7,391 nucleotides of DNA from Pseudomonadota bacterium. GTDB lineage: Bacteria > Pseudomonadota > Gammaproteobacteria > Pseudomonadales > Azotimanducaceae. The position numbers and the translations under genes were made by a program. Of the stretch, positions 6,641 to 7,391 are shown in pieces (position 1 is the stretch's first letter; every line of letters begins with the position of its first letter). The notes under the pieces were generated by a model. That model had not been told where the DNA came from. It did not search any database and saw only the letters and a program-made list of their open reading frames with translations. The DNA is taken from contig JAQCAK010000078.1 in the NCBI GenBank assembly GCA_027621895.1, positions 1-7,391 on the forward strand. Direction: 5' to 3'.

Positions 6641-7391
6641 GGTTGCGCAGGTTCCTGCGCGGCCGGATTCTCGATGGGTGTATCAGGATCGTTCCCCCAT
6701 TCCGACCAGGAGCCATGGTAGGCCCTGATTGTCCGGCCCAGTATCTTGCCGGCGAGGTAGGTGAGTCCCGAGCGGTGATGGGTCTGGCAGTGGGTAATGA
6801 TGTTCTTGTCGGCGGTGATGCCGCGACTGCTGACCAGTTCGTCCAGGTTCGGCTGCAGTCGGAGGCCCGCGTGGCGGTCCATCAGTTCCAGCCAGTCCAG
6901 GTTGATCGCACCAGGTACATGTCCGCCCCTGGCCGCGACGACTTTCTGGCCTGCATATTCCTCCGGAGAGCGGGCATCCCAGATCAGCGTGTCATCGTCA
7001 TTGATACTCGCCAGCACATCTTCCTTTTCCGCGATGACTGACCGATCGATGGACAGCTGCGCGGATTGAGGTTCAACCCGGGGCACTTCGTCTGTCAGCG
7101 GCAGCTGCTCGCCTGCCCAGGCGATAATCCCGCCGTTGAGGTAAGAGGTATGCTTGTGGCCGATCACGTCCAGTGTCCAGATAAACCGACCTGCCCAGCC
7201 ACCACCCTCGTCGTCGTAAACCACAATGTGCAGGTCAGGTCGATAGCCGATTCGTGAAAACAGCTGTTCGAGCTGCGCCAGTGCCGGTAGCCGTCCAACA
7301 GCGGGCGGCTGACCGGACACCAGTTCGGCTGGTGATATATGAACCGCACCAGGCAGATGTTGCCGGGCGTAGATTTCATCCCGGCACAAAT
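6637..7391 (-). CDS. rhdA: Thiosulfate sulfurtransferase RhdA, 5' end missing
   Basis: RhdA is a two-domain rhodanese that moves sulfane sulfur from thiosulfate to cyanide or other thiol acceptors through a persulfide on its active cysteine. The frame is open to the right edge. The TTG at 7389 aligns with the leucine of a VDL segment in Azotobacter RhdA, so it is not the start, and about 25-30 residues lie outside. Counting from that TTG, the first domain (to about 100) carries VVYDDEGGGWAGRFIW (56-71) and no active cysteine, as expected. The second has IWDARS (136-141) and the active loop CQTHHRS (201-207), identical to the characteristic Azotobacter RhdA loop. A proline- and alanine-rich tail of about ten residues follows PDTPIE and runs into the psd start. 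It is probably cotranscribed with psd. MST or TST naming is possible, but the loop favours RhdA. Confidence 0.94.
   Translation of the reverse strand, partial: LCRDEIYARQHLPGAVHISPAELVSGQPPAVGRLPALAQLEQLFSRIGYRPDLHIVVYDDEGGGWAGRFIWTLDVIGHKHTSYLNGGIIAWAGEQLPLTDEVPRVEPQSAQLSIDRSVIAEKEDVLASINDDDTLIWDARSPEEYAGQKVVAARGGHVPGAINLDWLELMDRHAGLRLQPNLDELVSSRGITADKNIITHCQTHHRSGLTYLAGKILGRTIRAYHGSWSEWGNDPDTPIENPAAQEPAQP
6645..6660 (-). promoter_or_regulatory. Inverted repeat over the psd ribosome site
   Basis: On the minus strand GCGCAGG-AA-CCTGCGC is a perfect inverted repeat with 7-base arms (6-bp stem with a 4-base loop in RNA). It contains AGGAA (6652-6656), the only purine-rich site before the psd GTG, 11 nt away. 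The folded RNA would partly hide this site. The repeat lies in the last codons of rhdA, so ribosomes finishing rhdA would open it. Confidence 0.4.

Noticed and set aside
1..7391. An undescribed defence, mobile or biosynthetic system
   Set aside because: All seven genes belong to known core families in intact frames; there is no unexplained gene, repeat array or integrase.

Overview
The window looks like a conserved stretch of chromosome from a gammaproteobacterium. It carries seven protein genes, two of them cut by the window edges, packed almost without gaps. The G+C content is fairly high by eye. Every gene has a recognisable relative in Pseudomonas or E. coli, and the SerB, FimX and RhdA proteins resemble the Pseudomonas/Azotobacter versions most closely. 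I infer an organism near Pseudomonadales/Cellvibrionales. I see no RNA gene, insertion sequence, phage gene, CRISPR array or sign of recent transfer.

Layout, left to right: the 3' part of serB (+, phosphoserine phosphatase, serine synthesis); a fimX-like gene (-, degenerate REC-PAS-GGDEF-EAL protein, probable c-di-GMP receptor for type IV pili), convergent with serB; a 187-bp non-coding gap with a good promoter candidate for fimX and two adjacent palindromes; epmB (-, lysine 2,3-aminomutase-like); 27 bp away and divergent, efp (+, elongation factor P); 8 bp later epmA (+, EF-P lysyl transferase); then, on the other strand and overlapping the end of epmA by 11 bp, psd (-, phosphatidylserine decarboxylase), preceded by rhdA (-, thiosulfate sulfurtransferase, missing its 5' end). 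The end of rhdA overlaps the start of psd by 4 bp.

Functionally, epmB, efp and epmA form one unit. EpmB makes (R)-beta-lysine, EpmA attaches it to Lys34 of EF-P, and modified EF-P rescues ribosomes stalled at proline-rich stretches. The other genes are housekeeping (serB, psd, rhdA) or motility signalling (fimX). SerB makes serine and Psd uses a serine-derived phospholipid, but nothing in the sequence ties their regulation together.

From memory, the order rhdA-psd-(one gene)-fimX-serB also exists in Pseudomonas aeruginosa (PA4956 to PA4960). Here the middle position is filled by the EF-P beta-lysylation module, which P. aeruginosa lacks because it rhamnosylates its EF-P with EarP. I did not find a convincing undescribed system. 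The points most worth a second look are this replacement, the fully degenerate FimX, a hairpin covering the psd ribosome binding site, and the very tight epmB/efp divergent control region.
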